64,000 nucleotides of DNA from CBDCBA01 sp965214125 (lineage in GTDB: Bacteria > Planctomycetota > Phycisphaerae > Tepidisphaerales > Tepidisphaeraceae). The stretch spans positions 62,001 to 126,000 of the forward strand of contig CBDCBA010000003.1 in NCBI GenBank assembly GCA_965214125.1, in the 5' to 3' direction. Numbering within the stretch: position 1 is the first letter of the stretch; the number at the start of each line of letters is the position of its first letter. The notes under the pieces were generated by a model. It did no database searches. It was not told where the DNA came from and saw nothing but the letters and a program-made list of their open reading frames with translations. Both the position numbers and the translations under genes were made by a program. This document shows positions 35,015 through 44,259 of the stretch, piece after piece.

Positions 35015-35465
35015 CTGTGGATAGATCGAACGGCCACAGCACGAATCTTGAGCCAATCCCGCTCGGGGGAGCCGGGATCAGGATCGGGGGGCTGGCCGTC
35101 ACAGGCCATAGGGGAACAACGCCACCCCGTCACGCAGTCGGCGGTGCCGCGCCGGCGTGCGTGTGAGTTACCTTCCCAGTGGGACCAAGTTGTGGTGCGC
35201 GTTCGGTCGAACAACCCGCACGCGCCACGCCGCCATATATCGAGCGGCGTCCGAGAGAGACGCCAGTCTGACGCCCGGCTGCCATTTTGCAAGCCGCCGT
35301 GGGAAAAAATGTCGGAGCGTCACCGGGTTCGATATCGCCGAAGGTTGCGCACGGCGGTCGCGTTGGCGCAGTCGTCGGACCAATGGTTGAGCCCTTGTAT
35401 CGCCGGGGTACAATCGCCGCCCCTCGACCTTTCCCCCGCACGCCCCCCGCCCCGCACGCACCCGC
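35015..35465. other. Divergent intergenic region, 451 bases, no gene seen
   Basis: It separates the minus-strand LEPR-XLL gene from atpD. Apart from a good atpD promoter near its right end I see no RNA gene, repeat family or protein-like frame; short open frames overlapping it have biased, unconserved composition. Confidence 0.55.
35386..35413 (+). promoter_or_regulatory. Sigma-70-type promoter of atpD
   Basis: TTGAGC (35386-35391), 16 nt, TACAAT (35408-35413). The predicted leader is about 46 nt before the ATG at 35466. It indicates that atpD has its own promoter. Confidence 0.5.
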
Positions 35466-36947
35466 ATGACCGCTACCGCCACCGAACCCACCACCGGCGC
35501 CACCTCTGGCCGCAACGCCTCCACCGCAGGGGGCATCGGCCGCATCGTGCAGGTCATCGGCTCGACGTTCGACGTCGAGTTCCCCGAGGATCACCTGCCG
35601 GCCATCTACAACGCCGTCAACGTGACCTTCACGCTCGAGGGCGAGGAGCAGACGCTTGTCGGCGAAATCCAGCAGCACCTGGGCGGCAACAAGGTCCGCG
35701 CGGTTGCCCTAGGCGGCACCGACGGCCTGACGCGCGGCATGCAGGTCGTCGACACCGGCAGCCCCGTGACCGTGCCCGTCGGCAAGGAGACCCTCGGCCG
35801 CGTCTTCAACGTGCTCGGCCAGCCAATCGACAATCGCGGCCCCGTCGAGGCCAGCGGCACGCGCCCGATCCACCGCGAGCCGCCGGAGTTCGACGAGCTC
35901 TCGCCCAAGGCCGAGGTGTTCGAAACGGGCATCAAGGTCGTCGACCTGCTTACCCCGTTCATCCGCGGCGGCAAGGCGGGCCTCTTCGGCGGGGCCGGCC
36001 TCGGCAAGACCGTGATCATTCAGGAACTCATCGCCCGCATCGCCCGCGAGCACGGCGGCTACTCGGTGTTTGCCGGCGTCGGCGAGCGCACCCGCGAGGG
36101 CACCGACCTCTGGCTCGAAATGCAGGAGGCCAAGATCGGCGACACGGGCAAGACCGTGATTGATCAGACCGTGATGGTCTTCGGCCAGATGAACGAGCCG
36201 CCCGGCGCCCGCCTCCGCGTCGCTCTGGCCGCTCTGACGATGGCCGAGTACTTCCGCGACGAGAGCGGTGCGGACACGCTGCTGTTTATCGACAACATCT
36301 TCCGCTTCACGCAGGCGGGCTCGGAGGTGTCGGCCCTGCTCGGTCGCATGCCGTCGGCCGTCGGATACCAGCCGACGCTGGCGACCGAGATGGGCGAGTT
36401 GCAGGAGCGGATCACTTCGACCAAGAGCGGGGCGATCACGTCGGTGCAGGCCGTTTACGTGCCGGCCGACGACCCAACCGACCCGGCCCCGGCGAACGCC
36501 TTCGCCCACCTCGATTCGTTCATCTACCTTGAGCGTGCGATCGCCTCGAAGGGCATTTACCCGGCCGTCGACCCGCTCGCGTCCAACAGCCGCGCCCTCG
36601 ACCCGCAGATCGTCGGCCAGCGTCACTACGACGTGGCCCGCAAGGTGCAGACGATGCTCCAGCGTTACCGCGATTTGCAGGACATCATCGCCATTCTCGG
36701 CATCGACGAGCTGAGCGAAGAGGACAAGCTGACCGTCGGCCGCGCCCGCAAGATCGAGCTCTTCTTCAGCCAGCCGTTCTTCGTGGCCGAGGTCTTCACG
36801 GGCATCAGCGGCAACTACACGGGGCTCGAGGAGACGATCACGAGTTTCGAGCGCATTCTCAACGGCGAAGCCGACGACGTGGCCGAGCAGAACTTCCGCT
36901 ACGTCGGCGGACTCGACGAGGCGATCGAGAAGAGCAAGAAGGGCTAG
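35466..36947 (+). CDS. atpD: F-type ATP synthase beta subunit, not next to other atp genes
   Basis: 493 residues, normal length. All nucleotide-site elements are present: P-loop GGAGLGKT (175-182; most beta subunits have GGAGVGKT), catalytic Glu207 in GVGERTREGTDLW (usually GND(L)Y), LLFIDNIFRFTQAGSEVSALLGRMPSAVGYQPTL and a C-terminal helical domain with the DELSEED loop (GIDELSEEDKLTVGRARK). It forms the catalytic sites of F1. Neighbours are a LEPR-XLL protein and a protease; neither atpG nor atpC is adjacent, so the ATP synthase operon is split or this is a second copy. Start ATG fixed by family length. Confidence 0.95.
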   Translation: MTATATEPTTGATSGRNASTAGGIGRIVQVIGSTFDVEFPEDHLPAIYNAVNVTFTLEGEEQTLVGEIQQHLGGNKVRAVALGGTDGLTRGMQVVDTGSPVTVPVGKETLGRVFNVLGQPIDNRGPVEASGTRPIHREPPEFDELSPKAEVFETGIKVVDLLTPFIRGGKAGLFGGAGLGKTVIIQELIARIAREHGGYSVFAGVGERTREGTDLWLEMQEAKIGDTGKTVIDQTVMVFGQMNEPPGARLRVALAALTMAEYFRDESGADTLLFIDNIFRFTQAGSEVSALLGRMPSAVGYQPTLATEMGELQERITSTKSGAITSVQAVYVPADDPTDPAPANAFAHLDSFIYLERAIASKGIYPAVDPLASNSRALDPQIVGQRHYDVARKVQTMLQRYRDLQDIIAILGIDELSEEDKLTVGRARKIELFFSQPFFVAEVFTGISGNYTGLEETITSFERILNGEADDVAEQNFRYVGGLDEAIEKSKKG

Positions 36948-36992
36948 GGCAACTATCTTGATGGGTGCGTGCAAGCCCGCTCCGTTGTTAGC

Positions 36993-37066
36993 CGCCCGCG
37001 GAAGCGGGCGCTTCGGATGAACAGTTTGGTGTACCGCCGCCGCCCCTGCCGCAAGCGGGGGCGGCG
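36993..37066. terminator. Two hairpins downstream of atpD
   Basis: CGCCCGC-GGAA-GCGGGCG (36993-37010) and a 9-bp stem CGCCGCCCC/GGGGCGGCG (37038-37066). Neither has a clear T tract, so they may stabilise the mRNA end or be diverged repeat units instead of true terminators. Confidence 0.35.
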
Positions 37067-37091
37067 TCGTCACTTCTGGTACGCTGCACCG

Positions 37092-38129
37092 ATGCAAGTC
37101 GCCCGACTCCGTGGCTCCACGATTCGAAAGACCACCGCGATGCTCGCGTGTTCGGCTCTGCTTCTCCCCGTAACGGGCGGGTGCGCGACGCAAGCCGAGA
37201 CGGCGTTTCAGCGGCCAGGCTCGGCCTTGGCTTGTACGGCGGCGACGCGGCATGTTGCGGTCGAGCCAAAGGTGGCGGCGGAGCGAGGCGATTGGGTCGA
37301 CGACGAGCGCCTCGCGTCCCTGCTGCGCGACGCGGCCGACAAGATGCTCGCCGCCGACGCCGGCCGCGAGGTGGCGACGCCCGAGCAGTTGCAGGCCGGG
37401 CTGGATCGCAAGCGGGCGACGCTCTCCGATCTTCCGGCCGTTCAAGCCGATCCAGTCGCCGGGCCGGCGCTGTACAAGCAGGCCCGCGAGGCGGTGGCGC
37501 TCGTCGGGTCGGCGTACAAGTGCCCGAACTGCGACAACTGGCACACCAACGCCGCCAGCGGTTTCTTCATCGCGGCCGACGGCGTGCTCGTGACGAACCA
37601 CCACGTGCTCGCCAGCGACGCCGACGGCCAGCGGGCGCTGTTCGCTATGCTCCCGTCCGGCCGCACGTTCGCCTTGAAGGAGGTGCTCGCCGCCAACGAG
37701 CGGGCGGACGTGGCGATCGTTCGCGTCGACCCGGTCGATCAGGACGGCAACAATGCCCCGGTCCCCGCGCTCCCACTCGCCGCCGCCAGCGCGACGGGCC
37801 AAGCCGCCTGGGTCTTGAGTAACCCCGACGGCCGCTACTTCGCGTTGACGAACGGCATCGTCTCCCGCCGCTATCTGCAAGACAACACGCCGTGGATGAC
37901 GGTGACAGCCGACTACGCCCGCGGCTCCAGCGGCGGCCCGGTCCTCGACGCCGCCGGCAACGTGATCGGTCTGGTCAGCAGCACCAACAGCGTCTACTAC
38001 GACACCGACGACGAGCGCGGGCCGCAGAACCTGCAAATGGTCTGGAAGCAGTGCGTGCCGGTCGAGAACGTGCTGGCCCTGCTGGCACCGGACGAGGTGG
38101 CGGCCGGCACTCGCCCGGAAACCCCGTGA
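37092..38129 (+). CDS. Trypsin-like serine protease, putative lipoprotein
   Basis: 345 residues. The N-terminus has a lipobox (LPVTGGC, Cys31) after a charged and hydrophobic stretch, so the mature protein is probably lipid-anchored. The chymotrypsin-fold protease domain (about 135-335) has His171 in TNHHVL, Asp206 in ERADVAIVR and Ser280 in RGSSGGPVLD. A CxxC pair (CPNCDNW) precedes the domain. No PDZ domain follows, unlike DegP. The ATG at 37092 begins the lipoprotein signal and has TACGCT 6 nt upstream; the upstream in-frame extension covers the atpD hairpins and is rejected. Confidence 0.86.
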   Translation: MQVARLRGSTIRKTTAMLACSALLLPVTGGCATQAETAFQRPGSALACTAATRHVAVEPKVAAERGDWVDDERLASLLRDAADKMLAADAGREVATPEQLQAGLDRKRATLSDLPAVQADPVAGPALYKQAREAVALVGSAYKCPNCDNWHTNAASGFFIAADGVLVTNHHVLASDADGQRALFAMLPSGRTFALKEVLAANERADVAIVRVDPVDQDGNNAPVPALPLAAASATGQAAWVLSNPDGRYFALTNGIVSRRYLQDNTPWMTVTADYARGSSGGPVLDAAGNVIGLVSSTNSVYYDTDDERGPQNLQMVWKQCVPVENVLALLAPDEVAAGTRPETP

Positions 38130-38183
38130 ACCGGCCAGCCTCGACGGCTTTGGAAGATTTTTATCAGCGTGGAACCCGGAATC

Positions 38184-38212
38184 TTGTTCGCGTATTTCGG
38201 GCGTGCTATTCT
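38184..38212 (+). promoter_or_regulatory. Promoter directly before the GH88 gene, predicting a leaderless mRNA
   Basis: TTGTTC (38184-38189), 17 nt, TATTCT (38207-38212), ending 8 nt before the ATG at 38221. Transcription would begin at or within a few bases of the start codon. Confidence 0.5.
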
Positions 38213-38220
38213 CGGCACAC

Positions 38221-41200
38221 ATGAAGAACATCGCGTGGGTGGAGGGGCTCGAACCCCGGCGGCTGTTGGCGACGGCGGACCTGACGCTCACCGCGCCGCT
38301 GCGCGTGAACTTCCAGGCGGACCTCGTCGCGACGCCGCCCGGCTTCGTGCCGGCGGCGTTGGACGGCTACGGCCCGCGGCCCGACCTGTACGGTGACCGC
38401 GCCCTCGGCTGGACGCGGCCGGAACTCGTTGACAACGGAAGCGTCGGCGACGGGCAGAACCCGCTGAGCACGTTCATCTACCCCGGCGACGACAACGCCT
38501 TCGAGGTGGAGGTCGCCGCCGGCACCTACGCGGTGCGGCTGGTGGTGGCCCCGTTCTCGGACTGGGGCAACGTGGAGGTGGAGGGCGTGCCGACGCAGAT
38601 GTACGGCGGCAGCGCGACCCTGACAGCCGAGCTGTACGCCGTCGCGACCGTCACGGACGGCAATCTGACGCTCGCAACCGTCGGCGAACACTCGGGCGGG
38701 TCGTGGTACTATGCCGAGATCTTCCCGCACGACCCGGACGCCTACGCGGGCGATGCCCTGCGCAACGCCGTCGGCTTCGCCCGTGCCCAAGTGGGGCAGT
38801 CGCTGTCGGCGATCGACACCGTGACGACGCTCGACTACACGGACCAGGCGACCGGCGCGTGGAAGCTTGCCGGCATTTACGCCTGGACCGCCGGCTTCAC
38901 CTCGGGCATGGCCTGGGCGTTATCGGAAGGGCCGGATGACTGGGGTTGGAACGTCGAGGCGCGCGAGTGGGCGGTGGAGATGGCCCTGTCACGCACGACG
39001 CCGGCCGATGACATCGGCTACCGCACGATGCCCGGCGTCGCCGAGCTGCTGTACGACATGGAGAGCCGCAACTACACCGGCTACCTGCTCGGGGAGACGC
39101 AGTCTTACATCAACACCGCGGCCGCGGAGAAGCAGGCGCTTTGGAACGAAACCGCCGGTAGCTACGCCACGACATGGCGCACCAGCCGCAGCGACGACCC
39201 CCGCGCGACGCACGGCATCCTGATCGACCAGAACTACGACCTGCTCGCCACCTTGGAGTCGGCCAGAATTCTGGAGTCGGACGCGCCCGCGACGGCGGCG
39301 CTCTACCGCGAGCGCGCCGTTCGCCACGCCCGTGCCGTCGCCCAGCACAACGTGCGGCCCGATGGCTCGACCTCGCAGTGGGTCTACCTCGACGGCGACA
39401 CCGGCGCGTCCGTCAGCCGCGAGACGCACCAGGGCTACGCCGACGAAAGCGTCTGGTCGCGCGGCCAGGCGTGGGCGATTCTCAGCTTTGCGGAGCTGGC
39501 GCAGCGGACGCACGGCGTGGCCGACATCGAACCGGGCGTCGCGGCCGAGTTCGCCGCCGTGGCCGCCAACGTCGCCGACTGGTGGCTGGCGCACGTCCCG
39601 GCCGAGGACCGCGTGCCCCGATGGGACTTCGACGCGCCCGACGACTTCAAGGATTCTTCCGCAGCCGCCATCGCCGCCAACGCGATGGCGAAGCTCGCTG
39701 ACCTGCCAGCCGCGCTGCGGGACGAGGCGGGCATCTCCCCCGCCAAGGCCGCCGCCTACCGGGCGGCCGCGCTCGACACGCTGCGGCAACTCTCCTCCGA
39801 TCACTACCTCGCGACAACCGGCCCCGAGCGAAGCGTGCTTCGCCACAGCGCCCGCGTCGGCTGGAAGCCCGACCAACGCGACCACGGCACGAGCTGGGGC
39901 GATTACTACTTCCTCGACGCCCTCAAGGACGCCAACGCCTGGCGCATTGACGAGCGGGCTCCGGCCACCTCCGGGCTGGTCATCACCGCGCCGTCGTCCG
40001 ACGACACCAGCGCCCTACGCGTGGCCACTCGATTCAGCGAGGACATCATTCCCGAGTCGGTCGATGGCGCCATGCGCCTCCGGCCGGCCGCGGCGGGCTC
40101 GAGCTACCTGCCCAACGCGCTCGTCGCCACATACGACCCGCAGACGCAGGGGGCCGTCTGGACTTGGACCGGCGCGCCACTGCCGGCCGGAACCTACGCC
40201 GCCGAGTTCCGCGCCCCAGGCTTGGTGCAGGATTTCGCCGGCAACTCGATCAAGCGCAGCTACACCGAAGTCTTCACCATCTCGGGCGACGACAACGACA
40301 CGGCCCCGCCCGTCGCCCCTGAGGGCCTGAACTACGATGGCGACGGTGCGTTTTCTTTAGAAATCACGTTCGATGAGCCCGTGCAAACCGACAATCTGCT
40401 CGGGCTGTTGAAGGTGCGCAACAAGACCATCGGGCAAAATGTCAACCCAAGCGACTTCGACGTCGCGTTCGATGCGGCGACGAACACAGTCCGGTTCACC
40501 TACGTGGGCACCGACGCCCTTGCCGACGGCGAGTACCGCGCCCGTCTCGCGCCCGGCGTGCTCGATCTGGCCGGCAACGCGACGGCCATCGGCTACGCCA
40601 CCGACTTCGCCTACGCCGCCGATGACGACGGCGGCGACGATGGTGGCGACGATGGCGGTGGGGACGACAACGATTCCGAGCCGCCGACTGCCACGCCGCT
40701 GCGGTTCATCTCCAATTCTGACGGGCAGGCCCTGGCGCTTACCTTTAGCGAAGCCATCGACATGGCGTCGCTCGAGGGCATCCTGAAGGTGCGCAACCAG
40801 ACGCTGTCGCGGAGCTTCCCCGCGAGCGACTTCCGGGTCGAGTACGACGCCGCCACCTTCACGGCACGCTTCGTCTACGTCGGCGCCGATCCGTTGCCGC
40901 AGGGCGAGTATCGCGCTCGCATTCCCCCCGGTGTGCTCGATCTGGCCGGCAACGCCACCCCAATCGGCTACCCACTCGACTTCACGTACGACGGCAGCGA
41001 CAGCGGCGGCGATGACGGTGGGGACGACGACGGCGGGAACGACTCCGGCGACACCACGCCGCCGACCGCGGGCCCGCTGACGCTCGCGATCCAGAACGGC
41101 CGCCACACGCTGTCGCTGGTCTTCAGCGAGGCGATCGATCCCAACTCGCTCGCGGGTCTGCTGAAGGTGCGAAACAAGACGACCGGCATCACGTACACCT

Positions 41201-41364
41201 CCGGCGACTTCCAGTTCGCGTACGACCCGGCCACCTTCCGCGTGAGCTTCGCCTTCGACGGCCTGCTGCCCGGCGGCGATTACCGCGCCCGCATCGCGCC
41301 GGGCGTCCGCGATCTGACGGGCAACGAGAGCACCGTCGGCTACGCGCTGGACGTGACGGTGTAG
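38221..41364 (+). CDS. LEPR-XLL protein with GH88 unsaturated glucuronyl hydrolase domain and three Ig-like repeats
   Basis: 1047 residues. LEPRRLLAT sits at residues about 10-18. A beta-sandwich domain (about 25-175) precedes a GH88 alpha/alpha barrel (about 180-580) with Asp336 in ILIDQNYD and Asp408 in QGYADESVWSRGQAW matching the two catalytic Asp of unsaturated glucuronyl hydrolases, plus DSSAAAIAAN and GTSWGDYYFLDAL. Such enzymes remove the unsaturated uronate left by polysaccharide lyases (glycosaminoglycan, ulvan, xanthan). The C-terminal third has three repeats ending in LAPGVLDLAGNAT-like sequence (SbsA-type Ig domains) separated by Asp/Gly-rich linkers. A surface-displayed enzyme is likely. 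Start ATG preferred over an upstream GTG. Confidence 0.87.
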   Translation: MKNIAWVEGLEPRRLLATADLTLTAPLRVNFQADLVATPPGFVPAALDGYGPRPDLYGDRALGWTRPELVDNGSVGDGQNPLSTFIYPGDDNAFEVEVAAGTYAVRLVVAPFSDWGNVEVEGVPTQMYGGSATLTAELYAVATVTDGNLTLATVGEHSGGSWYYAEIFPHDPDAYAGDALRNAVGFARAQVGQSLSAIDTVTTLDYTDQATGAWKLAGIYAWTAGFTSGMAWALSEGPDDWGWNVEAREWAVEMALSRTTPADDIGYRTMPGVAELLYDMESRNYTGYLLGETQSYINTAAAEKQALWNETAGSYATTWRTSRSDDPRATHGILIDQNYDLLATLESARILESDAPATAALYRERAVRHARAVAQHNVRPDGSTSQWVYLDGDTGASVSRETHQGYADESVWSRGQAWAILSFAELAQRTHGVADIEPGVAAEFAAVAANVADWWLAHVPAEDRVPRWDFDAPDDFKDSSAAAIAANAMAKLADLPAALRDEAGISPAKAAAYRAAALDTLRQLSSDHYLATTGPERSVLRHSARVGWKPDQRDHGTSWGDYYFLDALKDANAWRIDERAPATSGLVITAPSSDDTSALRVATRFSEDIIPESVDGAMRLRPAAAGSSYLPNALVATYDPQTQGAVWTWTGAPLPAGTYAAEFRAPGLVQDFAGNSIKRSYTEVFTISGDDNDTAPPVAPEGLNYDGDGAFSLEITFDEPVQTDNLLGLLKVRNKTIGQNVNPSDFDVAFDAATNTVRFTYVGTDALADGEYRARLAPGVLDLAGNATAIGYATDFAYAADDDGGDDGGDDGGGDDNDSEPPTATPLRFISNSDGQALALTFSEAIDMASLEGILKVRNQTLSRSFPASDFRVEYDAATFTARFVYVGADPLPQGEYRARIPPGVLDLAGNATPIGYPLDFTYDGSDSGGDDGGDDDGGNDSGDTTPPTAGPLTLAIQNGRHTLSLVFSEAIDPNSLAGLLKVRNKTTGITYTSGDFQFAYDPATFRVSFAFDGLLPGGDYRARIAPGVRDLTGNESTVGYALDVTV

Positions 41365-41402
41365 TCGGCGTCTGAAATCTTCAACGCCTTCGAGGTCCCA
41401 TA

Positions 41403-41435
41403 GCGGCCGCGTCTGCCAAGTGGCAGCGCGGCCGC
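41403..41435. repeat. Intergenic imperfect palindrome
   Basis: GCGGCCGC (41403-41410) and CTGCCA pair with TGGCAG and GCGGCCGC (41428-41435) with one bulge. A related GC-rich segment follows at about 41460-41485. It may be a terminator of the GH88 gene or another repeat family; it lacks the GTAG foot. Confidence 0.4.
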
Positions 41436-41543
41436 GTCGATGCGCGGCGGGTCCGAGTTCGCGCGGCGCAGCTTGCCACGCGGCCGGATGAATGCGAGGT
41501 CAAAGCTGGCCCCGCGCCGCAGCCGCCCGTTGAAGGAACCGCC

Positions 41544-44102
41544 ATGAACGAGAAGATGCACCAAACCGTCCCGTCGCACGTCACGCCCACCGCGTCGTTC
41601 GAGCCGCTGGAGCAACGGCGCATGCTGACCACCGTTCCCGAGGGTGTCTTCGCCAGCTACGCCGACCCCGAGGCGGTCGGCGGCGGGGGGAGCGACACCG
41701 CCCTGATCGTCGGCGACTTCAACGACGACGGCGTGCTCGACCTCGTCGACCGCGGCACCGCCCGCTTCGGCGGCGCAAACGGCGATACCGCCAACCTCTA
41801 CGCGACCGCCGGCTCGCTCTACAGCACCGCCGCCGGAGACGTCACGGGCGACGGCATCGACGACGTGATCGGCCTCGCCGACGGCGAACTGCTCGTCGTC
41901 ACCTTCGACGGCACAATCGCCTCCCTGCTGCCCAACGCCGCGCAGGTTGGCCTCAACGCCGACGGCCTGCGTTTGGGCGACTTCGACGGCGACGGCGACC
42001 TCGACGCCGCCTTCGGCGACTTCGCCGAAGAAACGGTCGGCGGCAACTACACCTTCACCCGGCACATCGCCTTCGCCTGGAACGACGGCAACGGCAACTT
42101 CTCCTCGCCCACTCGCCTGGCCGTCGATCGCGCCGTGAACCCCGCCAGCGCCGCCGTCGGCGACCTCGACGGCGACGGGCGCGACGAGCTCTTCCTGCCG
42201 CGTTACTTCGGCGGCTCGGGCTTCGTCTCGGCGCTCTTCGAGGTGCAGCCGAACAACACGATGCAGGTTCGCACCGGCGAGGCCGTTACAACGCTCCGGG
42301 GCAAGTTGATCGCCTTCGACTCCGACGGCGACGGCACGCGCGACGCAATCGCCGCCGTCCGCAACACCGGTGGCGAGACGCAACTGTACCGTTGGACGCT
42401 CGACGGCAACGCCCTCTCGCGCGACGGCGGCACCGCCGTGCCCGGCGACGGCGAACTCGCGAGCTTCACCGCCTTTCATGACACCGCCGCCGGCGTGCCG
42501 GTGATGGTGCTCGGCCACGGCGACGGCAAGATTGCGGTCCACGCGATGCCGGCCGAGGGCGGCGCCGTTGCGAGGCCGGTTGCGACGCTGTCGGTCGCGG
42601 GCGCCGCGGCCGAACTGTTGGCAACGGACGCCAACGGCGACCGCGTGCCCGATCTCGTTATCAGTCAGCCAACCGGAACGAGCGTTGCCACCGGCGACGC
42701 GCCCGATATCAGTGCTGCGCCGCGCGTCGACTTCCTCGTAAGCGATCGCATCGAGCAGAAGACCGAAACCACCTTCACCGCCGTCAGCCTCGCCGGTAAG
42801 CCCAACAGCTTCTCCTGGGACTTCGGCGACGGCACGACCGCCACCGGCCGAACCGTCGACCACACCTTCGCCACGGGCGGTCAACACACCGTCACCCTCG
42901 TCGCAACCGACTCGCTTGGCCGCACGACCACGAAGGTCGGCGCCGTGCGGGTGCATAACGCGAACCCGAAGGTCGATGTTGGCCTGCCCGAGAAGGTCGA
43001 CGGCACCACGGGGCGCCAGCACATCCTGCGCGTCAGCGACGCCAATGCCGACGATCTCGCGGGCCTGCGCTACGTCATCGACTGGCACGACGGCACGAGC
43101 ACGACGGGGCAGGTCGGCTCCGACGGCAAACTCGTGGTGGACCGCAGCTTCGACCTCGCCGGCATGCAGCCGTACACGCTGCTCGTCGACGACGGCGAAG
43201 GGGGCGAGACGATCGTGCGGGGCGAGGTCGACGTCGATGACGCCGCCGCGGCCGCCGCGAGCGATCCGGTCCGGCTCAACGGCGGCGTGCTCGAGGTGTA
43301 CGGTTCGAACCGTGCCGACACGATCGAGTTGCTGCCCAGCGGCGACAACGACATCGAGGTGATGCTCAACGGCGTCAGCCGCGGCACGTTCGACGCCCGC
43401 GGCATCCTGATCCACGCCGGCGGTGGCGACGACGTAGTCGACTTCTCCAGGCTCTCCCGCACGCACTACGGCACCGCCCGCGTGATGGCCGGCACCGGCC
43501 ACGACGTGGTTCGCGGCGGGGCCGGCAACGACCGCATCTTCGGCATGCGCGGCAACGATGACCTCGACGGCGGCGACGGCGACGATCTGATCGAGGGCAG
43601 CGCCGGCAACGACCACCTCGTCGGCGGCCGCGGCAACGACGAGATCGTCGGCGGGCGCGGTGACAACGACACCGTTGACTACTCCGCCAACGCCGCCGAT
43701 GAACCGGTGAGCGTTGTCCTCGGCGGCGGCACCTCCGACGACGGCCGCGGCGGCACCGACCGCGTGGCCGGCAGCGTCGAACATGCCGTCGGCGGCGCGG
43801 GCGACGACCGCCTCAGTGGCAACCGCGCCTCGAATTATCTCGATGGCGGCCCCGGCTACGACATCCTCTGGGGCGGCACCGGCGGCGAGAACCACCTGGT
43901 CGTCGAAGCCGATTCGGTCAAGCCCACGCAGCCCGTCCCGTCGGCGCCGACGCCACTCTTCGACCGTCCGTCGGAGGCTCGCCTGCCGGCCATCCTCTCG
44001 TTCGACCGCGCTCCGGTCGAGCGTGAAGTCAGCGCGTCGACCACGATCTTCGATCGCCTCTTCGGCATCGATCTGAACGACGATCTGAACCAGGCCGCGT
44101 GA
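41544..44102 (+). CDS. LEPR-XLL surface protein with FG-GAP/VCBS, PKD and RTX repeats
   Basis: 852 residues. FEPLEQRRMLTT near residue 20 is the LEPR-XLL motif. Residues about 35-400 hold FG-GAP/VCBS-type units (VGDFNDDGVLDLVD, LGDFDGDGDLDAAFG, VGDLDGDGRDELF), whose DxDxDG loops bind calcium. A PKD domain follows (FSWDFGDGTTATGRTVDHTF), then RTX units (GGAGNDRIFGMRGNDDLDGGDGDD). A large calcium-dependent extracellular protein is expected; partner or substrate unknown. AAGGA lies 9 nt before the ATG. It is the second LEPR-XLL gene in a row on this strand. Confidence 0.88.
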   Translation: MNEKMHQTVPSHVTPTASFEPLEQRRMLTTVPEGVFASYADPEAVGGGGSDTALIVGDFNDDGVLDLVDRGTARFGGANGDTANLYATAGSLYSTAAGDVTGDGIDDVIGLADGELLVVTFDGTIASLLPNAAQVGLNADGLRLGDFDGDGDLDAAFGDFAEETVGGNYTFTRHIAFAWNDGNGNFSSPTRLAVDRAVNPASAAVGDLDGDGRDELFLPRYFGGSGFVSALFEVQPNNTMQVRTGEAVTTLRGKLIAFDSDGDGTRDAIAAVRNTGGETQLYRWTLDGNALSRDGGTAVPGDGELASFTAFHDTAAGVPVMVLGHGDGKIAVHAMPAEGGAVARPVATLSVAGAAAELLATDANGDRVPDLVISQPTGTSVATGDAPDISAAPRVDFLVSDRIEQKTETTFTAVSLAGKPNSFSWDFGDGTTATGRTVDHTFATGGQHTVTLVATDSLGRTTTKVGAVRVHNANPKVDVGLPEKVDGTTGRQHILRVSDANADDLAGLRYVIDWHDGTSTTGQVGSDGKLVVDRSFDLAGMQPYTLLVDDGEGGETIVRGEVDVDDAAAAAASDPVRLNGGVLEVYGSNRADTIELLPSGDNDIEVMLNGVSRGTFDARGILIHAGGGDDVVDFSRLSRTHYGTARVMAGTGHDVVRGGAGNDRIFGMRGNDDLDGGDGDDLIEGSAGNDHLVGGRGNDEIVGGRGDNDTVDYSANAADEPVSVVLGGGTSDDGRGGTDRVAGSVEHAVGGAGDDRLSGNRASNYLDGGPGYDILWGGTGGENHLVVEADSVKPTQPVPSAPTPLFDRPSEARLPAILSFDRAPVEREVSASTTIFDRLFGIDLNDDLNQAA

Positions 44103-44158
44103 GTCATCGCGGCCAATCTTAAGGTCGGCTCGCGTCACGATGTCCCGCGTCACTCCCC

Positions 44159-44234
44159 CGGTAGCCGCGGAGCTTGCTCCGCGTGTCTGACACCAGCCGT
44201 CGATTCAAGCGCGGATCAAGGTCCGCGGCTACCG
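44159..44234. repeat. REP-like paired hairpins, family C
   Basis: GTAGCCGCGGAGCTTGCTCCGCG-type unit: GTAG, then CGCGGAGC/GCTCCGCG hairpin at about 44161-44183, and an inverted second unit (44210-44234) ending CCGCGGCTACCG. Located between the convergent LEPR-XLL and PDZ-like genes. Confidence 0.78.
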
Positions 44235-44259
44235 CCGGTGAATGAAGATGGAAGCTGCT

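Noticed and set aside
32690..36163. A 1157-codon plus-strand frame opposite the LEPR-XLL RTX gene and running into atpD
   Set aside because: Val/Ala/Asp-rich antisense image of repeats; the real genes on both strands are well supported.
41340..44153. A 937-codon minus-strand frame
   Set aside because: Antisense to the FG-GAP/PKD/RTX gene; no motif of its own.
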